Position numbers and translations under genes: made by a program
The notes under the pieces: generated by a model
Databases searched by the model: none
Seen by the model: the letters and a program-made list of their open reading frames with translations, nothing else
Told to the model about the DNA's origin: nothing
From: DATDAH01 sp036525535
GTDB lineage: Bacteria > Actinomycetota > Acidimicrobiia > Acidimicrobiales > DATDAH01
Assembly: GCA_036525535.1 (NCBI GenBank)
Contig: DATDAH010000106.1
Location: 1 to 9,913, forward strand
Direction: 5' to 3'
Length of the DNA stretch: 9,913 bases
Shown here: piece after piece, positions 1 through 6,161 of the stretch
Position numbering within the stretch: the first letter of the stretch is position 1
Layout of the letters: each line of letters opens with the position of its first letter

Positions 1-141
1 GCGCTCTACGACCGGGAGAAGGCCGACGACGGGGACACCGAGCTGATCGTGGCCAAGCACCGGAACGGGCCGATCGGCACGGTGCACCTGACCTTCCTGC
101 CCCGCTTCGCCAAGTTCGAGGACGGCGCCAAGAACATGTGA
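1..141 (+). CDS. dnaB: Replicative DNA helicase DnaB, C-terminal end (partial)
   Basis: Frame 1 is open from the window edge to TGA at 139-141, giving the last 46 residues. The tail ELIVAKHRNGPIGTVHLTFL followed by a short basic/acidic end is the highly conserved C-terminus of the RecA-type ATPase domain of DnaB. This is the hexameric helicase that unwinds DNA at the replication fork. The 5' part of the gene, with the Walker motifs and N-terminal domain, lies outside the window, so an intein or other insertion cannot be judged. The gene ends 10 bp before the stop of the convergent SRPBCC gene. The gap holds only an 8-bp palindrome (AACCGGTT) and no convincing terminator. The family call rests on the recognisable tail alone but is strong. 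Confidence 0.9.
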   Translation, partial: ALYDREKADDGDTELIVAKHRNGPIGTVHLTFLPRFAKFEDGAKNM

Positions 142-151
142 ACCGGTTGGG

Positions 152-781
152 TCAGGTTGCCGTGTAGGCGGCCAACGTTCGGACGGCGGCGGCGTTGGCG
201 ATCTCGGGGTCGGTGCCATCGGCGATGTCGGCGTCGCGCCAGGCCTCGTTGCTCAGGGTCATGAACTCGAGGCCCTCCGTAGAGGTGGTCCAGGCCATGA
301 CCGCCTCGCCGTCGACGGGCTCGCCCGCGGACGCCACGTGCAGGGCGAGGCCCATTACGGTCAGGTCCCAGCCGATGCCGACGGCGCCGGGACCGAACTC
401 GTCCCAGTGCGCGTCGACCGGCGCGACGTGCTCGAGCTCGAAGCGGGCCCGGCCGTCGCCGGCGTCGGATACCCGCACCTCGATCCACGTCGTGGCGTCG
501 CCGAACTCCCAGGTGGCGGCGAAGCGGTGGGGTGGCTCGCACTCGGTGATCGTCCCGCCGGCGTTGCCCTCCAACTGGTAGCGACCACCGAGGCGGAGGT
601 CGCCGGTGACGGGCAGGAACCAGCGGGGGATCCGCTCCGGGTCGGTGCAGGCGGCCCAGAGCTCGTCGACGGTGGCGGCGTAGGTCTGGCTCAGGACGAC
701 GACCCGGGCCTCGCCCACCTCGAGCGTGCGGGAGCCGACCCGGCGGGCCACGGCGTTGATCTGGTGGGTGACATCGATCAT
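152..781 (-). CDS. AHSA1/SRPBCC-domain protein, ArsR partner
   Basis: This is a 209-residue protein of the START/Bet v1-like SRPBCC superfamily, AHSA1 (activator of Hsp90 ATPase 1-like) branch. Visible hallmarks are the N-terminal strand with TLEVGEARVVVLSQTYAAT (about 19-37), the helix DELWAACTDPERIPRWF (39-55), the turn LGGRY (64-68), GGTITECEPPHRFAATWEF (75-93), and the long C-terminal helix after GIGWDLTVMG (135-144). In bacteria these proteins form a hydrophobic ligand cavity, and the true ligand is usually unknown. The reading frame extends upstream to 871, but I start at ATG 781 because that codon overlaps the TGA of the ArsR gene (ATGA, 778-781) and the upstream residues are Arg/Pro-rich shadow of the ArsR gene. 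The ArsR-AHSA1 pair is a common arrangement in which the repressor controls itself and its partner. It is probably cytoplasmic, since no signal peptide is seen. Confidence 0.85.
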   Translation of the reverse strand: MIDVTHQINAVARRVGSRTLEVGEARVVVLSQTYAATVDELWAACTDPERIPRWFLPVTGDLRLGGRYQLEGNAGGTITECEPPHRFAATWEFGDATTWIEVRVSDAGDGRARFELEHVAPVDAHWDEFGPGAVGIGWDLTVMGLALHVASAGEPVDGEAVMAWTTSTEGLEFMTLSNEAWRDADIADGTDPEIANAAAVRTLAAYTAT

Positions 782-1110
782 CGGGCGTGCTTCTCCTTCC
801 GCCCTCGGACGAGCTCGGTGGCCAGGGCATCGAGGGGTGGGGTCCACTGTCGGCGGAACCGGTCGACCCACTGGTCGACCTCCTGCAGGGCCTCGGGCCG
901 GACGGCATAGAGGCGCCGGGTGCCCTCGGGCCGGACCGTCGTGAAGCCGGCCTCCCGCAAGATCCGCAGGTGCTGGGAGACCGCGGGCTGGGAGATGCCG
1001 AACTCCTGCTGGACGGTCGTGCCGACGCTCCCGGCGCTCTGCTCGCCGTCGGCCAACAGCTCCAGGAGCCGGCGCCGCACCGGGTCACCGAGGACGTCGA
1101 AGGCGTGCAT
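778..1110 (-). CDS. ArsR-family winged-helix repressor
   Basis: This is a 110-residue winged helix-turn-helix regulator. The start MHAFDVLGDPVRRRLLELLA (1-20) is the typical first helix of ArsR/SmtB proteins. The HTH is in ISQPAVSQHLRILREAG (39-55) and the wing runs through TTVRPEGTRRLYAVRPE (57-73). No CxC or His/Asp metal-site pattern is visible in the recognition region, which fits the non-metal ArsR subgroup (SdpR-like) commonly paired with AHSA1 proteins. It is first in a two-gene operon and its TGA overlaps the next ATG by 4 nt, which implies translational coupling. A TATAGT -10 box 8 nt before the ATG and a 12-bp palindrome just upstream suggest leaderless, autoregulated transcription. 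Confidence 0.88.
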   Translation of the reverse strand: MHAFDVLGDPVRRRLLELLADGEQSAGSVGTTVQQEFGISQPAVSQHLRILREAGFTTVRPEGTRRLYAVRPEALQEVDQWVDRFRRQWTPPLDALATELVRGRKEKHAR

Positions 1111-1147
1111 CGGCCATCACTATATCGACTATGACTTATATAAGTTC
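1111..1147 (-). promoter_or_regulatory. arsR-type operon promoter and palindromic operator candidate
   Basis: Read on the minus strand, TATAGT (1124-1119) lies 8 nt before the ArsR ATG at 1110. Upstream of it is the perfect 12-bp palindrome ACTTATATAAGT (1134-1145), in an AT-rich island inside otherwise very GC-rich DNA. The palindrome covers the -35 to -20 zone, where repressor binding would block RNA polymerase. Autorepression by the adjacent ArsR protein is inferred from position. No terminator separates this site from the flippase gene ending at 1159, so read-through from that gene is also possible. Confidence 0.55.
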
Positions 1148-1158
1148 AGGACGATGGA

Positions 1159-2307
1159 TCAGTGCGGGTTGCGGGGGAGCGGCGGCACGCCCTCGGGAGC
1201 CTCCTCGCCGAGGTTGCCGTAGCGGACCCGGAAGGCGATGTAGGCGCCGAGGCCGGCCGGCAGGGGGAGCCAGTAGGAGACCAGGCGATAGGCCAGGGTG
1301 GCCAGCAGGGCGTCCTGGGCCGGCACGCCGGCCAGGGTGAGCGCACCGACCAGTCCGGCCTCGACGAAGCCGAGGCCACCGGGGGTCAGCGGGATCATGC
1401 CGAGGACGGCGGCAGCGCCGTACGCCAGCAGGACGAGGCTCATGCGGGGCCGGGCGTCCAGCGCCTGAAGGGCGGCGACCAGCGCCAGGTAGTCGAGCAG
1501 CCAGTTCCCCGATGAGGCCACCAGCGCCTGGCCCCAGCGCTCGCCCAGGGCCGCCTTGACCCGGTCCCGCTCGGCCAGGAGGCGGGCTACCGAGAAGCGG
1601 TTGGGTCGGCCCCGGCGCCGGGCGATGACCCCGGCCACCTTCTCGATCCAGCCCCCGACGACCACGAGGGGTCGATCGGTGTTGACCGCCACCACGCCCA
1701 GGCTGACCAGGAGCATGAACAGGATCCCGCCGGCCCAGGCCACGAGCACCAGGCCCTTGGGGATCGGTGCACCGAAGAAGGCCAGGATCAAGGCCAGGAA
1801 GGGCAGTGCGAACAGCGTCCCCGTCGAGACGATGGACGTGGCCGCCATCGTCGAGCCAGCCGTCCCCATGGGCACGCCGCTGGCGGCCAGCATCCGGAAC
1901 TGGAGCGCGGCCCCGATGGCCGCGCCACCAGGCACGGCCTTGGCCACCGCGGCCCCAGCCATCTGGGAGGTGGCGGCGACGAACCAGTCGGTCTGGGGAA
2001 GGGCGATCCGGATGAGCCACCACATGCAGACGAAGCTGCCCACCTGGAAGCCGAGCATGACCACGAACCAGGGCCACGAGATGGTCTGCAGCTCGGTCCA
2101 GCGGTCGAGGACGTCCAGGATCTTCGGTAGGAGCAGGTAGAGGGTGGCCGCGCTGAACACCAGGAACAGCAGGCGCAGGGGTGACCAGTAGCGCCGCGTC
2201 GGCGCCGGTGGCCCCGTCAGCCCCTCGATCTCCTCGCCGGCGCCCTCCCCGCCGGCCGCGTCGACCTCGCTCACCGCCTCATCTTCGCCCACCGGCGACG
2301 AGGTCAC
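1159..2307 (-). CDS. Flippase-like integral membrane protein (LPG-synthase TM domain / UPF0104 type)
   Basis: This is a 382-residue protein with an acidic, low-complexity N-terminus (1-40) followed by roughly seven to eight membrane segments (about 43-61, 78-102, 112-138, 158-178, 184-208, 266-285, 290-325, 330-360). Family signatures are VPGGAAIGAALQFRML (125-140) and GMIPLTPGGLGFVEAGLVGA (303-322), followed by ATLAYRLVSYWLPLPAG (336-352). These are shared by YbhN/UPF0104 proteins and the flippase half of MprF, so a role in moving or modifying a lipid or lipid-linked glycan in the cytoplasmic membrane is likely. The catalytic lysyl-transferase half is absent and the substrate is unknown. The GTG start at 2307 lies 29 nt inside the hydrolase gene. 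An alternative GTG at 2274, just after the hydrolase TGA and preceded by GAGG, has a better ribosome site and is plausible. It is the last gene of a VOC-hydrolase-flippase unit. Confidence 0.85.
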   Translation of the reverse strand: MTSSPVGEDEAVSEVDAAGGEGAGEEIEGLTGPPAPTRRYWSPLRLLFLVFSAATLYLLLPKILDVLDRWTELQTISWPWFVVMLGFQVGSFVCMWWLIRIALPQTDWFVAATSQMAGAAVAKAVPGGAAIGAALQFRMLAASGVPMGTAGSTMAATSIVSTGTLFALPFLALILAFFGAPIPKGLVLVAWAGGILFMLLVSLGVVAVNTDRPLVVVGGWIEKVAGVIARRRGRPNRFSVARLLAERDRVKAALGERWGQALVASSGNWLLDYLALVAALQALDARPRMSLVLLAYGAAAVLGMIPLTPGGLGFVEAGLVGALTLAGVPAQDALLATLAYRLVSYWLPLPAGLGAYIAFRVRYGNLGEEAPEGVPPLPRNPH

Positions 2308-3607
2308 CGACTCCGACGCCGGCTACCGCCCCGATCACGGGCCAGATCAGGGCACCGGTTGCCGCGGCCAGGCCGACCCCGGCGAGCAGGCCCAGCGCGA
2401 TGGCGCCCCCGAGAATCGTGCGCCGGCTGGGCCCGCCCTCCCGGTCGACCACGTCGGCGGTGACCAGGGTGACCGGGCCGTCACCCCCGCCGGCGGCCAC
2501 CGGGCCGGGCACACGGTCGCGCAGCCAGCCGATCAGCAGGTCCATGGCTTCAGGCCGTCGGCCCTCGAGGTAGTGGGGGGCGCCGGCCAGCTCCGCGTAG
2601 GTGTGGTCCTCCGCGCCACAGGCCTCGGCCATGGCGTGGGCCTGGCGGAGCCGGATCTCCGTGTCGCCGGTGGCGTGGACCAGCAGGGTGGGCACCGTCA
2701 CCCGGGGGAGGGTGTCGGCCATGCGCGCTTGGGAGTGAGCCGCCGACCAGGTGGACAGCCAGCCCCGAGCGGTCATCGTCCGGGCCAGCCCGCCGTACCC
2801 GTAGTTGGCGTCGAGGGGATCCGGGAAGGCGAAGACCGATCCCCGCTCCCGATCGTCGGGGTCGATGGTCAGGTCCAGGTAGGCGGGGTCGGCCAGCGTG
2901 CGGTGGATGGTGAGGTAGCGGGCATGGACGGCCGCCCGTCGCAGCTGGTTCCACTCGGACGAGCCGCGGTCCAGGGTGGCCGCCTCCTCCCGGGCCACCT
3001 GGCGGGCGGCGAGGAGAGCGTCGGCCCGCTCGTCCAGGCGGGCCATCCGGTCGTCCTGGGCCGTGCGGTAGCGGGCCAGCCAGGCCGGGTCGTAGGACGA
3101 CGCCCGGGGCCACGGCCGCCAACCGTTGTCCGGGAGGTACATGTCCAGTTCGGGATCGACGGACAGTGGGTCATCCTCATCGGTGACCGAGGGGTCGATG
3201 ACCTGGCGCAGGAACTCGCCCTCGCCGGGGTGGGCGGCCAGCGCGATGTAGGCGTCGCCGAGGACACGGCCCTGGTCGGCCGCCGTGGCTTGGGCCAGGG
3301 CCATGAGCGATCCGCCGCCGGAGTTCCCGAGGAGCACCACCGCCTCAGCCCCGAGCCCCCGGAGGTGGGCGACCGCCGTCTCGACGTCGACCAGGCAGGC
3401 CTCGTGCAGGCAGTCGGTGTCGTTGTTGACGTACCGGGTGGCGAAACCGAGGACGGCGTAGCCGGCCGCGGCCAAGGGAGGGCACGCGTAGTGGACGCTG
3501 AAGTCGCCCCGGGGATGGGTGAGCGCGACGGCGGTGCGCCACCGCCCGGAGGCCGGGGTCCACAGGATCCCGCGGACGACGGCGCCGTCGGGACTGACGA
3601 GGGTCAC
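2279..3607 (-). CDS. Alpha/beta-hydrolase with C-terminal membrane segment (start uncertain)
   Basis: From GTG 3607 this is 442 residues. The nucleophile elbow is GNSGGG (94-99, Ser96), the acid is Asp315 in HATGDTEIR and the base is His345 in GAPHYLEGR, so the triad is complete and in normal order. An insertion of some 150 residues (about 135-290) with a charged helical stretch (185-215) forms an unusually large lid. After the fold comes a linker and a hydrophobic tail (about 398-432) able to cross the membrane once or twice. The substrate is unknown, and esterase or thioesterase-like activity is inferred only from the fold. Start problem: the frame reads protein-like (PALGYWPDPADAP) back to the VOC stop at 3699, but no ATG, GTG or TTG occurs in frame between 3607 and ATG 3808, and the latter would overlap the VOC gene by 110 nt. 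A CTG at 3688 is a candidate. The 3' end overlaps the flippase gene. Confidence 0.85.
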   Translation of the reverse strand: MTLVSPDGAVVRGILWTPASGRWRTAVALTHPRGDFSVHYACPPLAAAGYAVLGFATRYVNNDTDCLHEACLVDVETAVAHLRGLGAEAVVLLGNSGGGSLMALAQATAADQGRVLGDAYIALAAHPGEGEFLRQVIDPSVTDEDDPLSVDPELDMYLPDNGWRPWPRASSYDPAWLARYRTAQDDRMARLDERADALLAARQVAREEAATLDRGSSEWNQLRRAAVHARYLTIHRTLADPAYLDLTIDPDDRERGSVFAFPDPLDANYGYGGLARTMTARGWLSTWSAAHSQARMADTLPRVTVPTLLVHATGDTEIRLRQAHAMAEACGAEDHTYAELAGAPHYLEGRRPEAMDLLIGWLRDRVPGPVAAGGGDGPVTLVTADVVDREGGPSRRTILGGAIALGLLAGVGLAAATGALIWPVIGAVAGVGVGDLVAGGRR

Positions 3608-3698
3608 GGGCTCGCGCCGCGGCGCCGCCGACGGGGCGTCGGCGGGATCGGGCCAGTAGCCCAGGGCGGGACGAGACGCCGTGGTCAGAGGGTCGAGC

Positions 3699-4232
3699 TC
3701 AAGCCGTCGGCAGTCGGTCGGCAGCCCGGTGGAAGACCGGTTCCGGCGGTGTCTTGAGCGTCGGGGCCGGGTCGGCCAGGTCCCGGGCCGCGTCGCGTCG
3801 GTCGTCATCGGTGAACACCCGGGTCGTCGTGCACCACTCGACCATCGTGCCCGCCGGGTCCACCGCGTACACCGATCGGCACCAGCCGTGGTCGATCTCC
3901 ATGACGTCGATGCCCAGGTCCAGCCAACGACCCTTGGCCACCTCGAGGGCCTCGAGGTCGGGGGCGTCGAAGGCGACGTGGTTGACCCAGACGGGCAAGC
4001 CGAGGCCGGTGGAGATGCCAGGGTCGAAGTCGGCCACTCGTGGGTCGTGCAGGTCCCAGACGGCGAACATGCCGTTGCCCCCGGTCTCATAGAAGAGGTG
4101 CTTGGCCCAGCCGTCGGGCTCGTCGGTCGGCGCCGCCTCCACCCGTACCAGCTCGAAGCCCATTGCGTCGGTGTAGAAGCGGTGGGTGGCGTCCAGGTCC
4201 CGGGTGGCGATGGCCACGTGGTGGTATCCCAT
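3699..4232 (-). CDS. VOC (glyoxalase/dioxygenase-fold) protein
   Basis: This is a 177-residue vicinal-oxygen-chelate protein with two beta-alpha-beta-beta-beta modules. Module one starts YHHVAIATRDLDATHRFYTD (3-22). Module two starts VNHVAFDAPDLEALEVAKGR (83-102) and ends YAVDPAGTMVEW (122-133). Likely metal ligands are His5, Glu49, His85 and Glu132, placed as in metal-dependent family members, so it is probably a metal-dependent lyase, isomerase, dioxygenase or resistance protein rather than a metal-free one. The substrate is not evident. ATG 4232 is chosen because YHHVAIATRDLD is the usual N-terminus; upstream codons are antisense shadow of the divergent gene. It is first in the operon with the hydrolase and flippase and is divergent from the gene at 4296. 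GATCCT at 4244-4239, 6 nt before ATG, is a weak -10 candidate. Confidence 0.85.
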   Translation of the reverse strand: MGYHHVAIATRDLDATHRFYTDAMGFELVRVEAAPTDEPDGWAKHLFYETGGNGMFAVWDLHDPRVADFDPGISTGLGLPVWVNHVAFDAPDLEALEVAKGRWLDLGIDVMEIDHGWCRSVYAVDPAGTMVEWCTTTRVFTDDDRRDAARDLADPAPTLKTPPEPVFHRAADRLPTA

Positions 4233-4295
4233 CCCGCCAGGATCGCACGTCGACCATGCCCGGGTCGTCGCGATCACGGGGGTTACCGTCGCAGC
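4233..4295. promoter_or_regulatory. Divergent promoter region, VOC operon / exported protein
   Basis: This is a 63-bp gap between divergent starts. On the plus strand TACCGT (4284-4289) is followed by 6 nt and the ATG at 4296. On the minus strand GATCCT (4244-4239) is followed by 6 nt and the ATG at 4232. Both fit a leaderless layout, the second with one deviation from TANNNT. A wide dyad GATCGC (4241-4246) / GCGATC (4270-4275) lies between the two -10 boxes; it may be chance. No Shine-Dalgarno sequence is seen before either start. Confidence 0.45.
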
Positions 4296-4970
4296 ATGGC
4301 GCGGCGCCCCTCCTGGCGGCTGGCGGCGGTCGTGCTCGTGGCCCTGATCGGGATCAGCGCCGTAGCCGCCCTCGCGGGCCACGATGACCCGCCGGACAAG
4401 GTCCGGCCGGCGGCGGAACGCTTCTTGGAGGCGTGGGCCCGAAGTCGAACCGCCACCTTCCGCTCGGTCAGCGACTTCACCCGGACCTCCCACAGCACGG
4501 GCGCCGTGTTGACGGACCGCTTCATCGTGGCCCAGCGACCTCCCGACCGCCTGTCGATCGACGGGGACGGGGCGACCGGTCTGGTCGACGGTCGGCGCTT
4601 GGCCTGCACCTACCGGCGCCAGCAGCTCGCCTGCCAGGACGCCCCGGCGGGACGGACCTACGAGGAGGACGTGGCCCGCCAGATCGAGACCCTGCGCGAC
4701 TACGTGACCGGTGACGATCGGCTCTACGAGGTGGCGGCCGAGGACCGCGACGACCAGCGCGGCGACTGCTTCGTGCTGACCCTGGCCGACGACCTGTTCG
4801 CACCCCCCTTGGGCACCCGGGCCCGCTACTGCTTCGATCCCGAGATCGGGGGCCCGACGCTGGCCGAGACCGAGCGGCTCGAGGCCGATGACGTGACCCG
4901 CACGGTGAGCCTCGAGGCCGAGGTGACCGACGCTGCGCTCGATCCGGCCACGGCCCTCGACGGTGGGTGA
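4296..4970 (+). CDS. Exported or membrane-anchored protein of unknown function, four cysteines
   Basis: This is a 224-residue protein I do not recognise by name. The N-terminus MARRPSWR followed by a hydrophobic run (9-27) ending AALAG is a signal peptide or single membrane anchor; no lipobox Cys is present. The mature part is hydrophilic and begins with a helix (PAAERFLEAWARS, 38-50). It then has alternating strands including FIVAQRPPDRLSID (76-89), LVDGRRLAC, and a C-terminal TRTVSLEAEV (201-210). Four cysteines (104, 113, 158, 179) could form two disulfides, as expected outside the cytoplasm. The 'mean substrate' layout (helix, then 'QRPPDRL', then a Cys-bracketed strand pair) recalls LolA/LppX-like lipoprotein-carrier folds, but this is a guess. 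ATG 4296 is chosen because the signal-like segment begins there and a TACCGT box lies 6 nt upstream; the open frame further upstream is antisense to the VOC gene. Confidence 0.75.
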   Translation: MARRPSWRLAAVVLVALIGISAVAALAGHDDPPDKVRPAAERFLEAWARSRTATFRSVSDFTRTSHSTGAVLTDRFIVAQRPPDRLSIDGDGATGLVDGRRLACTYRRQQLACQDAPAGRTYEEDVARQIETLRDYVTGDDRLYEVAAEDRDDQRGDCFVLTLADDLFAPPLGTRARYCFDPEIGGPTLAETERLEADDVTRTVSLEAEVTDAALDPATALDGG

Positions 4971-5025
4971 CCACTCTCCGTGAGATTCCCCCTCAAGAGT
5001 GGCCCTCCGATGCCGTATATACAAC

Positions 5026-5052
5026 TGTCAGTGGTCATCGCCCCCACTGACA
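5026..5052 (+). repeat. Inverted repeat TGTCAGTGG-N9-CCACTGACA, possible terminator
   Basis: This is a perfect 9-bp inverted repeat with a 9-nt loop, starting 55 bp after the stop of the upstream exported-protein gene. As RNA it would fold into a stable hairpin and could end that transcript, but no U-tract follows (ACCGGGGTG). The equally symmetric DNA form could be a protein-binding site or a dispersed repeat. Function unresolved. Confidence 0.5.
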
Positions 5053-5156
5053 ACCGGGGTGAAGGGCGGGGGTCACGACTCCCTCCAATGCATCGCCACC
5101 AGCGCTTTTCCCAGGGTGCTGGCGCCTTCCCGTGGCTCCCGCCCACCCCACCCGTC

Positions 5157-5200
5157 CTGGCGTCCAGAGCACCACCTTCCGGTGGCGCTCGGGACGCCAG
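5157..5200. repeat. 20-bp near-perfect hairpin upstream of the transporter
   Basis: The left arm is 5157-5176 and the right arm 5181-5200, with a 4-nt loop TTCC; 18 of 20 positions pair. The two mismatches are A5166/G5191 and A5171/C5186. The element ends 19 bp before the putative -10 box of the transporter gene. If transcription is leaderless, the hairpin lies outside the transporter mRNA and would act as DNA, or as a terminator for upstream transcription. It has the look of a REP-like extragenic palindrome, and checking copy number in the genome would decide. Confidence 0.6.
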
Positions 5201-5219
5201 AACTCGTTGTGGCCCGACG

Positions 5220-5234
5220 TAGGGTCCCGACGTG
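5220..5234 (+). promoter_or_regulatory. Leaderless -10 box of the EamA transporter
   Basis: TAGGGT (5220-5225) fits the actinobacterial TANNNT -10 pattern and is followed by 6 nt (CCCGAC) and the GTG start at 5232. Transcription would begin at or next to the start codon. No Shine-Dalgarno sequence is present. No convincing -35 element is seen. Confidence 0.5.
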
Positions 5235-6161
5235 CGCAGCCGCCTCGGTCCTGAGCTCCAGGTCGCGGCCTGCGCCGCCTTCTGGGGATCCATCGGGCTG
5301 GTCGTGCGTCAGATCGACCTCTCGGCCCTCAGCATCGTGACCTATCGGGTCGCCATCGCCTCGATCACCCTCGGGCTCTGGCTCCTGCTGCGCCCCGACG
5401 AGGTCGGCCGACGCTTCGTCGTCCACCGTCCGGGCCGCACCCTCCTGCAGGGGGTCACCCTTGCCGTGCACTGGGTCCTCTTCTTCGCCGCCCTCCAGCG
5501 GGCGCCCGTCGGGCTGGTCACCCTCATCGTGTTCCTGGCTCCCGTCCTGATGGCCGCGGTCGCCCCCTTCACCCTCGGTGAGCACCTGTCCCGGCGGACG
5601 GGCGCGGCCCTGGGCCTGGCGTTGGTGGGCACGATCCTGCTCGTCGGCGTCGGGGCCGAGGGGGTCGAGGTGGCCGGCCTCGTGTACGCCCTGCTCGCCG
5701 CCGTCCTCCTGGCCGTGCTCCTGGTGAACGCGAAGGTGCTGTCCCCGCTCTACGGCGGCCGCCGGCTGGCACTGGCCCAGGTCACCATCGCGTCGGTGGT
5801 CCTCGTCCCGGCGGCCGTGGCCGGGGACGGAGCCTGGCCGACCCGGGCCGACGTCAGCTGGGTCTTGGTGCTCGGCGTGGTCTACACCGGCCTGGCCCTC
5901 GCCGTCTTCCTCGGGGGGCTGGGTCGCATCCCGGCGCTGCACACCGGGGTGCTGGCCTATCTGGAACCGGCCTCGGCCACCTTCCTCGGCTGGTTGGTGC
6001 TCGACGAGACGATGGGGATCGGTACCGTCATCGGCGGCATCCTGGTCGTGGCCGGCGGCCTCCTGGTCCTCGGCGAACCTGGCGTCGAGGAGGGCTCGAT
6101 CAGTCCCGAGGCGCCGGGCACCGGCTCGAGCGAGAAGCAGGTGAGCGATGTTCCTGGGTGA
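5232..6161 (+). CDS. EamA/DMT-superfamily transporter
   Basis: This 309-residue protein has two EamA repeats (about 9-138 and 148-283) giving ten membrane helices. Hallmarks are AFWGSIGLVVRQ (17-28) in helix 1, LQRAPVGLVTLIVFLAPVL (88-106) at the end of repeat one, and the classic second-repeat end TGVLAYLEPASATFLGWLVL (238-257) followed by DETMGIGTVIGGILVVAG. Members export amino acids, nucleobases or other small metabolites through the inner membrane; the substrate cannot be read from sequence. Length is normal for the family (about 300). GTG 5232 gives the correct N-terminus (MRSRLGPELQVAACAAFWGS) and sits 6 nt after a TAGGGT box. A hydrophilic Glu/Ser-rich tail (283-309) overlaps the next gene by 14 nt. 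Confidence 0.88.
   Translation: MRSRLGPELQVAACAAFWGSIGLVVRQIDLSALSIVTYRVAIASITLGLWLLLRPDEVGRRFVVHRPGRTLLQGVTLAVHWVLFFAALQRAPVGLVTLIVFLAPVLMAAVAPFTLGEHLSRRTGAALGLALVGTILLVGVGAEGVEVAGLVYALLAAVLLAVLLVNAKVLSPLYGGRRLALAQVTIASVVLVPAAVAGDGAWPTRADVSWVLVLGVVYTGLALAVFLGGLGRIPALHTGVLAYLEPASATFLGWLVLDETMGIGTVIGGILVVAGGLLVLGEPGVEEGSISPEAPGTGSSEKQVSDVPG

Larger units (their letters stand above)
4971..5231. other. Non-coding gap with two strong inverted repeats
   Basis: This is the largest gap of the window (261 bp). I see no coding potential: the short overlapping frames have no family features. It holds a 9-bp perfect inverted repeat (5026-5052) and a 20-bp near-perfect hairpin (5157-5200). It also holds the AT-rich palindrome GTATATAC (5015-5022), and the direct repeat CCCGACGT at 5213-5220 and 5226-5233. 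The last copy runs into the transporter start codon. The density of repeats suggests either a terminator plus regulatory region or remnants of a small interspersed repeat. Confidence 0.6.

Noticed and set aside
141..148. AACCGGTT palindrome between dnaB and the AHSA1 gene
   Set aside because: Eight bp without loop or U-tract is expected by chance; not a terminator.
6..1088. 360-codon open frame on the minus strand
   Set aside because: Arg/Pro/Gly-rich, no family features, runs through the ArsR and AHSA1 genes in another frame; a GC-driven shadow.
2573..3757. 394-codon plus-strand open frame antisense to the hydrolase
   Set aside because: Composition is a mirror of high-GC codon usage, no membrane or domain pattern; the opposite strand carries a full hydrolase triad.
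4241..4275. GATCGC / GCGATC wide dyad between divergent genes
   Set aside because: Six-bp arms 23 bp apart in GC-rich DNA are weak; only noted under the promoter region.
3681..4295. Upstream extension of the exported-protein gene
   Set aside because: This part is antisense to the VOC gene; the signal-like segment and promoter box place the start at 4296.
4233..5024. Upstream extension of the VOC frame on the minus strand
   Set aside because: Antisense to the exported-protein gene; the VOC N-terminal motif begins at 4232.
5157..5234. Riboswitch upstream of the transporter (guanidine or similar)
   Set aside because: No conserved riboswitch core recognised, and the -10 box lies downstream of the hairpin, so it would not be in the mRNA.
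5073..5942. 289-codon minus-strand frame over the EamA gene
   Set aside because: Asp/Glu/Gln/Gly-rich shadow of a membrane protein read backwards; no motif.
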